This document shows positions 1 through 5,055 of a stretch of 5,055 bases of DNA, piece after piece. The stretch comes from Vicinamibacteria bacterium (GTDB lineage Bacteria > Acidobacteriota > Vicinamibacteria > Vicinamibacterales > 2-12-FULL-66-21). Positions within the stretch are counted from its first letter, which is position 1. Every line of letters starts with the position of its first letter. The DNA is taken from positions 1-5,055 of the forward strand of contig JAICSD010000348.1 of assembly GCA_025937075.1 (NCBI GenBank), given 5' to 3'. Under the pieces are notes generated by a model, which ran no database searches, was not told the origin of the DNA, and worked only from the letters and a program-made list of their open reading frames with translations. The translations under genes were made by a program, and so were the position numbers.

Positions 1-620
1 ACCTCGTCCAGCGACATGCCGGTCGTGTCCAGGACGACCGCGTCGGGCGCGATCGCGAGGGGTGATGCCGCGCGGGTGCTGTCGCTTTTGTCGCGCTCCG
101 CGAGCGCGGTCGCCACATCAGCGATGCCGGCCGAGTGGGCGGTGTGCGCGGGGTCCGCGGCGCGGCGGCGCGCGCGCTCCTCGGGCGAGGCATCGAGATA
201 GATTTTGACGTCCGCGTCGGGGAACACGACGGTGCCGATATCCCGTCCTTCCATGACGATCCCGCCGCCTTCCCCGTACTCGCGCTGACGCGCGACAAGG
301 ACGCGGCGCACGGCAGGATGCCGCGCGACCGCCGCAGCGGCCTTGTCCATGTCCGGCGTGCGGATGGCCGCGGCGACGTCGTGTCCGTCGATGACGACCC
401 GGCCGTCTTGCAGATCGAAGCGCGCACGCTGCCCCACAGCCGCCACACCAGTTTCGTTGGCGAGATCGATGCCCGCGTTCCGCGCGCGCCACGCCACCGC
501 GCGATACATCGCGCCGGTGTCGACATGACGATAGCCGAGCCGCGCCGCGACCGCCCGCGCGACAGTTCCCTTCCCTGCCCCCGACGGCCCGTCGATCGCT
601 ACAATCAGCCGCTTCTGCAC
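1..620 (-). CDS. cmk: Cytidylate kinase (CMP/dCMP kinase), C-terminus cut by the window edge
   Basis: This cytoplasmic enzyme transfers phosphate from ATP to CMP or dCMP in pyrimidine nucleotide synthesis. Translating from the GTG at 620 gives 206 residues without a stop. The N-terminus carries the P-loop GPSGAGKGT (residues 11-19), followed by DTGAMYRA (34-41), the usual Cmk substrate-site motif. MEGRDIGTVVFPDA spans 123-136 and ERDKSDSTRAASPL spans 175-188, both hallmarks of the family, and the visible sequence ends in DTTGMSLDE. Family members are about 220-230 residues, so only some 15-20 C-terminal residues should be missing. The GTG start places the P-loop at its usual distance from the N-terminus. 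No in-frame ATG lies close upstream, and no clear Shine-Dalgarno is visible. A CATAAT hexamer sits six bases upstream of the start. The gene diverges from the hydrolase at 678. Cmk is often found near rluB and scpAB, as here. The family assignment is very secure; the exact start is moderately secure. Confidence 0.96.
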   Translation of the reverse strand, partial: MQKRLIVAIDGPSGAGKGTVARAVAARLGYRHVDTGAMYRAVAWRARNAGIDLANETGVAAVGQRARFDLQDGRVVIDGHDVAAAIRTPDMDKAAAAVARHPAVRRVLVARQREYGEGGGIVMEGRDIGTVVFPDADVKIYLDASPEERARRRAADPAHTAHSAGIADVATALAERDKSDSTRAASPLAIAPDAVVLDTTGMSLDE

Positions 621-626
621 GCTCGT

Positions 627-632
627 ATTATG
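627..632 (-). promoter_or_regulatory. Candidate -10 element for cmk
   Basis: On the minus strand this reads CATAAT, five of six matches to TATAAT, in otherwise GC-rich sequence. Six bases separate it from the GTG start at 620, so a transcript would begin at or next to the start codon. No -35 box is recognisable at normal spacing. This is a candidate only. Confidence 0.35.
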
Positions 633-676
633 GCGCGCCGGACGTAAGACGGGAGGGGCGACGCAGAACGGCGCTG

Positions 677-682
677 TATGAT
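677..682 (+). promoter_or_regulatory. Candidate -10 element for the alpha/beta-hydrolase
   Basis: TATGAT matches TATAAT at five of six positions and lies seven bases before the in-frame ATG at 690. If it is used, the 678 and 681 ATG codons fall inside the promoter and 690 becomes the true start of a leaderless message. No -35 box is seen about 17 bases upstream. Confidence 0.3.
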
Positions 683-1853
683 GCGCTCGATGCTGCGCCA
701 GACGCGCGTTCGGGTTGCGCTGGCCGTCGCCGTGATCCTTGCGGTGTGCGGCGCCACGATCGCGCACTACCGCCGCGGGGCGGCCTTCATCGTCGAAGCC
801 ACCGACATGTCCGGCGTGCTCCAGCGTCTGGCCGCGCTGGAGTCGCAGCCGGTCTCGCGTGCACCGGGTGAGCTGAGCCTGCCGTGGCGCGGCGGCGCGC
901 TTCGCGCCTACGCGTACGAACCCGCGCACGTGCGCGGGCGCGGCGTGTTGCTCGTGCCTGGCGTCCACGCGAGCGGCATCGACGAACCGCGTCTGGTCGG
1001 ATTTGCGCGCGATCTGGCGGCGCAAGGTCACCGCGTCGTCACCGTCGAACTCCCAGACCTCAAGGCGTACTCGATAACGCCGCGGACCACCGATCAGATC
1101 GAAGACGCCGCGAAATGGACGATGAGCCGTCCGGAGTATCGCGGCAGCGACGGCCGGATCGGCCTGATGGGGATCAGCTTCGGGGGCGGGCTCGCGGTTG
1201 CCGCCGCGGGACGGCCGAGCATCAGCCAGGGGCTCGCGTTCGTGCTGTCGCTGGGCGGTCACGGGGATCTGCCCCGCACGCTGAAATATCTCTGCACCGG
1301 CGTCCAGCCTGACGGCGTCCATCGGCCGCCGCACGATTACGGCCTGGCCATCGTGCTGCTCGGTGCCGCGCAGCACGTCGTGCCGAAGCCGGAAGTCGAA
1401 CCGCTGCGGAACGCGATCCTGTCGTTTCTCGAGGCCTCGCGTCTCGACATGATCGACAAGACGGCCGCCGCGCAGGAGTTCGCACGCGCAAAGCAGCTCG
1501 AGGCGCAGCTTCGCGAACCGGCGAAGACGTACATGGATTACGTCAACACGCGCGACGTCGAGAAGCTCGGGCCCGTGCTCGTCCCCTACCTTCCCGAGCT
1601 CGGCGGCGATCCCGCGCTCTCGCCGGACCGGTCGACGCCGCCCGCCTGCCCGGTGTTCCTCCTGCACGGATCGGACGACAACGTCGTCCCCGCGATCGAA
1701 TCGACTCTGCTCGCCGCGACGCTGCGCGGCGAAGGGACCAGCGTGCGGGTGCTGCTCTCTCCGCTCATCACGCATGCGGAGGTCGATCGGAAATCGACAG
1801 CGATCGCGCTCTGGCGATTGATTGATTTCTGGAACGCGGTCCTGACCGAATGA
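678..1853 (+). CDS. Membrane-anchored or exported alpha/beta-hydrolase of unknown substrate
   Basis: The 391-residue product has a basic N-terminus and one hydrophobic segment (about residues 13-29), which suggests a signal anchor or uncleaved export signal. The rest would then be extracytoplasmic. Cys24 lies in this segment, but LAVC is not a convincing lipobox. The alpha/beta-hydrolase features are the strand and loop VLLVPGVHASG (90-100), the nucleophile elbow GISFGG with Ser167, the acid motif HGSDDNVVP (330-338, Asp334 the likely acid) and LITHAE with His366. A complete Ser-Asp-His triad is therefore present. A long insert (about 194-325), including GGHGDLPRTLKYLCTG, separates the elbow from the acid and could form a lid. 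The substrate cannot be read from the sequence; esterase, lipase or dienelactone-hydrolase-like activity is possible. The start is uncertain between 678, 681 and 690: GGAGG at 652-656 is too far from any of them, and a -10-like hexamer favours 690. It lies between cmk and rluB, co-oriented with rluB. Confidence 0.85.
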   Translation: MMRSMLRQTRVRVALAVAVILAVCGATIAHYRRGAAFIVEATDMSGVLQRLAALESQPVSRAPGELSLPWRGGALRAYAYEPAHVRGRGVLLVPGVHASGIDEPRLVGFARDLAAQGHRVVTVELPDLKAYSITPRTTDQIEDAAKWTMSRPEYRGSDGRIGLMGISFGGGLAVAAAGRPSISQGLAFVLSLGGHGDLPRTLKYLCTGVQPDGVHRPPHDYGLAIVLLGAAQHVVPKPEVEPLRNAILSFLEASRLDMIDKTAAAQEFARAKQLEAQLREPAKTYMDYVNTRDVEKLGPVLVPYLPELGGDPALSPDRSTPPACPVFLLHGSDDNVVPAIESTLLAATLRGEGTSVRVLLSPLITHAEVDRKSTAIALWRLIDFWNAVLTE

Positions 1854-1869
1854 ACCGGTCGACCAGTTC
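1852..1869 (+). repeat. Small inverted repeat just after the hydrolase gene
   Basis: GAACCGG and CCAGTTC flank a TCGA loop and pair at six of seven positions (one C-A mismatch). The stem begins at the hydrolase stop codon. No T-run follows, so it is not a classical intrinsic terminator, although it could weakly end or stabilise the hydrolase message. Confidence 0.35.
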
Positions 1870-1892
1870 CCGCGGCAATTTGAGCAGCGTCG

Positions 1893-1921
1893 TGTGCCGG
1901 ATGGCCGGAATCGAACGGCAC
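1893..1921 (-). other. Degenerate tRNA-3'-end-like patch
   Basis: Read on the minus strand this resembles the T-arm and acceptor end of a tRNA: GTGCCG, then TTCGATT, CCGGC, CATCCGGCACA. Two bases appear to be missing from what a working tRNA would need: one G before TTCGATT, which breaks the T-stem register, and one C in the terminal CCA. No matching 5' acceptor strand or clear anticodon arm is visible to its right. The same bases also contain a plain inverted repeat, GTGCCG (1894-1899) and CGGCAC (1916-1921). It could be a tRNA remnant, an old integration-site scar, a simple hairpin or coincidence. Confidence 0.2.
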
Positions 1922-1947
1922 CGCACCGCAACCGGGCAGCGGAGCGA

Positions 1948-1953
1948 TAGACT
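1948..1953 (+). promoter_or_regulatory. Candidate -10 element for rluB
   Basis: TAGACT matches TATAAT at four of six positions and lies six bases before the GTG start at 1960. Its first three bases are also the in-frame TAG that bounds the reading frame upstream. It is weak alone, but its spacing matches the candidate elements before cmk and the hydrolase. Confidence 0.22.
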
Positions 1954-1959
1954 GCTCTC

Positions 1960-2790
1960 GTGAACCGAGAAAGACGGCGGTCGGAGAACGGAACACGCAA
2001 AGAAGGTACAGGGAGACGATCGTCCGCGAAGACGCCGCGCGCAAAGCGCGAAGCGGAAGACAAGAAACCCGAGCGGCTGCAGAAGCTGCTGTCAATGGCG
2101 GGTGTGGCGTCGCGGCGGCTGTCCGAAGATCTGATTCGCCAGGGACGCGTCACCGTGAACGGCGCGGTGGTCACGGAACTCGGAAGCAAAGCGGACCTGG
2201 AGCGCGATGACGTCCGCGTCGACGGGCGGCGGGTCCGGCCGCAGCGGCGGAAGCGCTACATCCTGCTGAACAAGCCGCGCGGCTACGTGACGACCCGGCG
2301 CGATCCGCAGGGACGACCGACCGTGATGGACCTGCTGAAGAGCGTGCGCGAGTACGTTTACCCCGTGGGTCGGCTCGACTACGACTCGGAAGGCCTGCTC
2401 CTGCTCACGAACGACGGCGATCTGGCTGCGCGACTCACGCACCCGCGGCATGAGGTGGAGCGCGTCTATGAGGCGCGCGTCAGAGGCGTGCCCGATTCGC
2501 ATGCGCTGGATCGACTTGCGCAGGGGGTCGTCATCGACGACCGGCGAACGGCGCCGGCGCGGGTGGAACTGCTGGAAAGCCGCGACGGCCAGGCGATCGT
2601 CCATATCGCGCTGCACGAAGGCCGTCAGCGTCAGGTGCGGCACATGTTCGACGCCGTCGGTCACCCCGTGATCAGGTTGCGGCGCGTCCGCATCGGTCCA
2701 ATCGCCGACGAGAACCTGACGACGGGATATTGGAGAGAGCTGACGCCAGGGGAAATCGCGCGGGTGCGCCGCGCGGCGGGACTCAGCTAA
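1960..2790 (+). CDS. rluB: Ribosomal large-subunit pseudouridine synthase, RluB/RsuA family
   Basis: Enzymes of this family convert a specific uridine of ribosomal RNA to pseudouridine; RluB acts on 23S rRNA at the position equivalent to E. coli 2605. The 276-residue product has a lysine/arginine-rich tail (1-37), then an S4 RNA-binding domain (about 38-85) with ERLQKLLSMAGVASRR and the RVTVNG turn. The catalytic domain follows: LLNKPRGYVTT (102-112), GRLDYDSEGLLLLTNDGDLA (137-156) with catalytic Asp140, and the family signature GRQRQVRHMF (221-230). The start is nearly forced: an in-frame TAG lies at 1948, GTG 1960 is the only start codon after it, and the next ATG (2095) would cut into the S4 domain. 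No Shine-Dalgarno is well placed; the nearest GGAG (1941-1944) is 15 bases away. RluB is likelier than RluE/RluF/RsuA because of the scpAB and cmk neighbours and the length, but these subfamilies are close. It is convergent with scpB. Confidence 0.93.
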   Translation: MNRERRRSENGTRKEGTGRRSSAKTPRAKREAEDKKPERLQKLLSMAGVASRRLSEDLIRQGRVTVNGAVVTELGSKADLERDDVRVDGRRVRPQRRKRYILLNKPRGYVTTRRDPQGRPTVMDLLKSVREYVYPVGRLDYDSEGLLLLTNDGDLAARLTHPRHEVERVYEARVRGVPDSHALDRLAQGVVIDDRRTAPARVELLESRDGQAIVHIALHEGRQRQVRHMFDAVGHPVIRLRRVRIGPIADENLTTGYWRELTPGEIARVRRAAGLS

Positions 2791-2879
2791 CTACCCAATT
2801 TCACAACTACCAAGTACGCAAGGAGTTCGTCTTGGGAGTTGTCGCCTTGCGTAGTTGGCAGTTGTGCAGTTGCGTAGTT
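2789..2879. repeat. Long imperfect hairpin with short AACTAC/AGTTG units, probable bidirectional terminator
   Basis: The arms 2789-2823 and 2845-2879 are inverted copies of each other: 30 of 35 positions are Watson-Crick complementary, one more can form G-U, and the loop is 21 bases. The innermost 20-bp stem (2804-2823 with 2845-2864) has only two mismatches. AGTTG occurs at 2837, 2853, 2860, 2868 and 2876, roughly every 8 bases in the right part, and the complementary CAACT/AACTAC recurs in the left arm. The element covers most of the gap between the convergent rluB and scpB genes and includes two bases of the rluB stop codon. It is less GC-rich than its surroundings. It may act as a two-way transcription stop, and its repetitive build suggests a dispersed intergenic repeat. 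Confidence 0.75.
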
Positions 2880-2892
2880 GATCGGCTTTCAC

Positions 2893-3483
2893 CTATGCGT
2901 CGAAAGGCAGCGGCGAGACCATCTCCGCCGGTTCTCCCAATGCGGCAGGCAATTCGAAGCCGAGCGCGTCCGACAGTTCGTCGACCTTGGGCAGGTCCGA
3001 AATGTCGTTCAAGCCGAACCGCTCGAGGAATTCGCGCGTCGTTCCATACATGAACGGACGGCCGACGACCGGCTTACGGCCGACGGTCTTTACGAGCTTG
3101 CGCTCGATCAACGTCGAGAGCACACCGGTACTGCTGCTCACCCCGCGGATTTCAGCGATTTCCGGCGCGGTCACCGGCTGGCGATACGCGATGACGGCGA
3201 GCGTCTCGAGCGCCTGCACCGAAAGCTTCTGCGTCGTCCGTTCGTGGAACAGCTTCCGCACCCATTCGTGCAGCTCCGGGCGGGTCGTGATCTGAAACCC
3301 GCCGGCGACTTCGACGATCTGCAAACCGCCGGGACGTTCGTAATCCGCGCGCACGGCTGCCAGCGCGGCATCGACGTCCTCCCGCGGCTCGTCGGCCAGG
3401 AGCTTGTACATCTGCTTCGGCGTCAGCGGCTCCGGCGACGCGAAGATCAACGCTTCGATGATCGGCTTCAGGTGGTCTGACAT
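2893..3483 (-). CDS. scpB: Segregation and condensation protein B
   Basis: ScpB is a cytoplasmic winged-helix dimer that binds the kleisin ScpA and, with SMC, forms the complex that compacts and separates chromosomes. The product has 196 residues, the normal size. The N-terminal winged helix starts with HLKPIIEALIFASPEPLTPKQ (4-24). The second domain holds the family signature around LSVQALETLAVIAYRQPVT (87-105), followed by EIAEIRGVSSS (108-118). GRPFMYGTT (141-149) and FLERFGL (152-158) are typical of the C-terminal part, which ends in an acidic, proline-containing tail. ATG 3483 is chosen because it begins the conserved MSDHLKPIIEALIF block and has GAGG five bases upstream. The frame is open further upstream, but that extension would run through the palindromic spacer and has no family similarity. 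It is the last gene of the trpS-scpA-scpB run and is convergent with rluB. Confidence 0.96.
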   Translation of the reverse strand: MSDHLKPIIEALIFASPEPLTPKQMYKLLADEPREDVDAALAAVRADYERPGGLQIVEVAGGFQITTRPELHEWVRKLFHERTTQKLSVQALETLAVIAYRQPVTAPEIAEIRGVSSSTGVLSTLIERKLVKTVGRKPVVGRPFMYGTTREFLERFGLNDISDLPKVDELSDALGFELPAALGEPAEMVSPLPFDA

Positions 3484-3488
3484 AGTGG

Positions 3489-3492
3489 CCTC
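3489..3492 (-). promoter_or_regulatory. Ribosome binding site of scpB
   Basis: GAGG on the minus strand lies five bases before ATG 3483. It supports that start over the longer open frame that reads through the upstream palindrome. Confidence 0.6.
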
Positions 3493-3503
3493 GTACGCGG
3501 CGC

Positions 3504-3536
3504 GCCCGAAGCAGGCCTGAAGGCCTGCGCTACAGA
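3504..3536. repeat. Palindromic element in the scpA-scpB spacer
   Basis: The core at 3511-3528 is a perfect 8-bp inverted repeat, GCAGGCCT and AGGCCTGC, around a 2-base centre. From memory, this core with CGCCCGAA on one side and GCTACAGATG on the other resembles a dispersed palindrome common in some acidobacterial genomes; this cannot be tested here. It fills most of the 46-bp gap and reaches into the 3' end of scpA, whose TAG stop (3530-3532) falls in the element's flank. A stem here within the message could affect the ratio of ScpA to ScpB or mRNA stability. Single-copy coincidence cannot be excluded from one window. Confidence 0.6.
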
Positions 3537-4351
3537 TGCTCCTTCGTCCGCTCCGCATGGACCTGCTCCGGGTCGTGCAGCGGGCGAGGAGCATCCGCGG
3601 GGCGCGCGCGTTTGTATACGCGGATCGGCGCCAGATTGCCCCCCTGGAATACGCGAATCAACTTCAGTCGAATCATTTCCAGTATCGCGAGGAACGTGAC
3701 GACGAGGCCGGCCCGCGTCTGGATGTCCGCGAACAAATCCTCGAACCCGCACGCTTCGGTTTCCGACAACCGCGAGAGCAACTGCTCGATGCGATCCTCG
3801 ATCGGAATCTGCTCCATCGGCAGATAGACTTTCGGGCGCGCTTTTGCACGTTCGACGACCGCCCGGAAGGCCGAGATGAGGCTGAACAGATCGACTTCGA
3901 TCTCAGGCTCCGGCGGTTCCCCCGCAATCTCCGCGATGGGGCCGTCGGGCCGCGTCCACTGCGCGCTGCGCAGCGTTTCACGCTCGTGGAGCAGTTCCGC
4001 GGCCGCCTTGAACTTCTGGTGCTCGAGCAGCCGCCGCACCAGCGCTTCCCGCGGATCTTCTTCGGGGTCTTCCTGCGCCGGGTCGGGCCGCGGCAACAGC
4101 ATGCGCGACTTGATGTGGATGAGCGTCGCGGCCATCACCAGGAACTCGCCGGCAACGTCGAGATTCAGCTCCTGCATGACGTCGATGTACTCGAGGTACT
4201 GCGACGTGATCAGGACGATCGGAATGTCGTAGATGCTGACTTCGTTCTTCTTGATGAGATGCAGCAGGAGGTCGAGCGGGCCTTCGAAATTCTCCAGGCG
4301 GACCGGATACGCCTCGAGAATGGACTCAAATTCTTCCGCGCTCGTTCGCAT
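3530..4351 (-). CDS. scpA: Segregation and condensation protein A (kleisin)
   Basis: ScpA is the kleisin subunit of the bacterial SMC condensin: it bridges the SMC heads and binds a ScpB dimer through its middle region. The product has 273 residues. The N-terminal SMC-neck-binding domain is clear: VRLENFEGPLDLLLHLIKK (17-35), then VSIYDIPIVLITSQYLEYI (38-56) and LDVAGEFLVMAATLIHIKSRMLLP (64-87). A charged linker and ScpB-binding region (about 88-180) follows. The C-terminal winged helix spans about 203-246, with VVTFLAILEMIRLKLIRVFQ (217-236). About 25 polar residues trail behind it. ATG 4351 is chosen because it gives the usual short lead before the first motif and has AGGA nine bases upstream. 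An in-frame start at 4414 would overlap trpS by 52 bases and add 21 unrelated residues. The 11-bp gap to trpS implies co-transcription. Confidence 0.96.
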   Translation of the reverse strand: MRTSAEEFESILEAYPVRLENFEGPLDLLLHLIKKNEVSIYDIPIVLITSQYLEYIDVMQELNLDVAGEFLVMAATLIHIKSRMLLPRPDPAQEDPEEDPREALVRRLLEHQKFKAAAELLHERETLRSAQWTRPDGPIAEIAGEPPEPEIEVDLFSLISAFRAVVERAKARPKVYLPMEQIPIEDRIEQLLSRLSETEACGFEDLFADIQTRAGLVVTFLAILEMIRLKLIRVFQGGNLAPIRVYKRARPADAPRPLHDPEQVHAERTKEHL

Positions 4352-4360
4352 GGCTTCAGG

Positions 4361-4364
4361 TCCT
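4361..4364 (-). promoter_or_regulatory. Ribosome binding site of scpA, overlapping the trpS stop
   Basis: AGGA on the minus strand lies nine bases before ATG 4351 and shares two bases with the TAG stop codon of trpS (4365-4363). Ribosomes finishing trpS would be next to the scpA start, which allows translational coupling. Confidence 0.55.
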
Positions 4365-5055
4365 ATTCGTAACGCAGCTTGACGGCCGCCCTGACCCGCT
4401 CGAGCGTCACGCACGCGATGCGGCGCGCCTTTTTCGACCCTTCGTGCAGGACGTCCTTCACGTAGTCCGGCCGCGCGAGCACATCGGCGCGGCGGGCTCG
4501 AATCGGCTCGAGGTGGGCGTTGAGCGCCTTCGCGAGCTTCGTCTTCACTTCCACGTCGCCGACGCGGCCTTCGCGATAGCGCGTCTTCAAATCCTCGACT
4601 TCGGCGTCGTCCGGGTTGAACACGTCGTGGTAGATGAACACCGGATTGCCTTCGACCGTACCCGGGATGTCGGCACGCACCCGCTTCGGATCGGTGTACA
4701 TCGACCGAACACGCTTCGTCACCGTATCGGCGTCGTCCGAGAGCAGAATCGTATTGCCGAGACTTTTGCTCATCTTTCGATCGCCGTCGAGGCCCGGCAA
4801 CCGCGACATCTTCGTGAGCAGCGGCTGCGGCTCGACGAGCGTGTCCGGCGCGAAGAAGTTGTTGAATCGGCGCACGGCCTCGCGCGCGAGCTCCAGATGC
4901 GCGACCTGGTCGTCGCCCACAGGAACGAACCGGGCGTCGTACATCGCGACGTCTGCCGTCTGCAGGAGCGGGTACCCCAGGAACCCGTACGTCGAGAGAT
5001 CCTTCTCCTTCAGATTTTCCTGCTGCTCCTTGTACGTCGGCACGCGCTCGAGCCA
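4363..5055 (-). CDS. trpS: Tryptophanyl-tRNA synthetase, N-terminal part outside the window
   Basis: This class I aminoacyl-tRNA synthetase charges tRNA-Trp with tryptophan in the cytoplasm. The visible 230 residues start in the Rossmann fold at WLERVPTYKEQ and include YPLLQTADVAMY, VPVGDDQVAHLELARE and the KMSKS signature (codons 4776-4762) within DRKMSKSLGNTILLS, which binds ATP. The helical C-terminal anticodon-binding part runs to a TAG at 4365-4363. Family members are about 330-340 residues, so roughly 100 residues, including the HIGH-like motif, lie beyond the right edge. A GTG at 5043 is in frame but is an internal valine, not a start. The gene leads, as far as visible, a run with scpA and scpB; trpS next to scpAB is a pairing I recall from several Gram-negative lineages. 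No frameshift or missing catalytic residue is seen in the visible part. Confidence 0.96.
   Translation of the reverse strand, partial: WLERVPTYKEQQENLKEKDLSTYGFLGYPLLQTADVAMYDARFVPVGDDQVAHLELAREAVRRFNNFFAPDTLVEPQPLLTKMSRLPGLDGDRKMSKSLGNTILLSDDADTVTKRVRSMYTDPKRVRADIPGTVEGNPVFIYHDVFNPDDAEVEDLKTRYREGRVGDVEVKTKLAKALNAHLEPIRARRADVLARPDYVKDVLHEGSKKARRIACVTLERVRAAVKLRYE

Noticed and set aside
135..647. A 170-codon plus-strand open frame opposite cmk
   Set aside because: It is low-information, arginine/aspartate-rich and antisense to intact Cmk motifs, and it ends at the cmk start region.
652..656. GGAGG as the ribosome binding site of the hydrolase gene
   Set aside because: It lies 21 bases before the first possible ATG and further from the others, too far for normal use, and no alternative in-frame start lies closer.
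1768..1920. A minus-strand frame reading RSIPAIRHTTLLKLPRELVDRF before a stop at 1768
   Set aside because: It looks protein-like over about 20 residues but overlaps the hydrolase 3' end, has no convincing start or ribosome site, and I recognise no family. It also overlaps the tRNA-like patch.
1586..2095. A 169-codon minus-strand open frame across the hydrolase end, the gap and the rluB start
   Set aside because: It is antisense to two well-supported genes and has no recognisable domain.
2878..3480. A 200-codon open frame on the plus strand opposite scpB
   Set aside because: It mirrors the scpB coding frame, starts inside the intergenic hairpin and resembles no family; scpB motifs on the other strand are unambiguous.
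3484..3594. Upstream extension of scpB by 37 codons
   Set aside because: The extension would translate the palindromic spacer and part of scpA; ATG 3483 has a GAGG site and begins the conserved N-terminus.
3536..4372. A 278-codon open frame on the plus strand opposite scpA
   Set aside because: It is an antisense shadow created by high-GC codon use. The minus-strand frame has clear ScpA motifs throughout, whereas this frame shows an arginine-rich composition with no recognisable domain.
4352..4414. Upstream extension of scpA by 21 codons
   Set aside because: It would overlap trpS by 52 bases and adds residues with no ScpA similarity; ATG 4351 has an AGGA site.
1..5055. CRISPR array, prophage, insertion sequence, toxin-antitoxin or defence system
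   Set aside because: No regularly spaced repeats with spacers, transposase or integrase motifs, or small paired genes are visible. All five genes are chromosomal-type, and the only repeats are short intergenic palindromes.

Overview
The window reads as a gene-dense, GC-rich bacterial chromosome segment made of housekeeping genes plus one accessory hydrolase. The strongly GC-biased third codon positions, the trpS-scpA-scpB gene order and a short palindrome of the GCAGGCCT/AGGCCTGC type (which I associate from memory with Acidobacteriota such as Vicinamibacteria) suggest an acidobacterial or similar environmental genome. That taxonomic guess is an inference.

Layout, left to right. (1) Positions 1-620, minus strand: cytidylate kinase (cmk), with its last residues cut off by the left edge. 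(2) 621-677: a 57-bp divergent gap. (3) 678-1853, plus: an alpha/beta-hydrolase with an N-terminal membrane segment. (4) 1854-1959: a 106-bp gap with a small hairpin and a degenerate tRNA-3'-end-like patch. (5) 1960-2790, plus: an RluB/RsuA-family pseudouridine synthase with an S4 domain. (6) 2791-2892: a convergent gap almost filled by a long imperfect hairpin built from AACTAC/AGTTG-like units. (7) 2893-3483, minus: scpB. (8) 3484-3529: a short spacer with a near-perfect palindrome. (9) 3530-4351, minus: scpA. (10) 4363-5055, minus: the C-terminal two thirds of tryptophanyl-tRNA synthetase (trpS), whose start lies beyond the right edge.

How the genes fit together. trpS, scpA and scpB run in the same direction with an 11-bp and a 46-bp gap and look like one transcript. 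ScpA and ScpB are the kleisin and winged-helix partners of the SMC chromosome-condensation complex. rluB and cmk are frequent neighbours of scpAB in other bacteria. Here the order scpA-scpB-rluB-cmk is kept, but rluB, together with the inserted hydrolase, points the other way. This looks like a local inversion of a two-gene block, with a repeat-rich hairpin at one junction.

I did not find a new defence, mobile or secretion system. The points most worth a second look are the inverted block, the long hairpin overlapping the rluB stop codon, the palindrome that supplies the scpA stop codon, and -10-like hexamers 6-7 nt before three gene starts that lack a Shine-Dalgarno sequence, a pattern consistent with leaderless transcripts.
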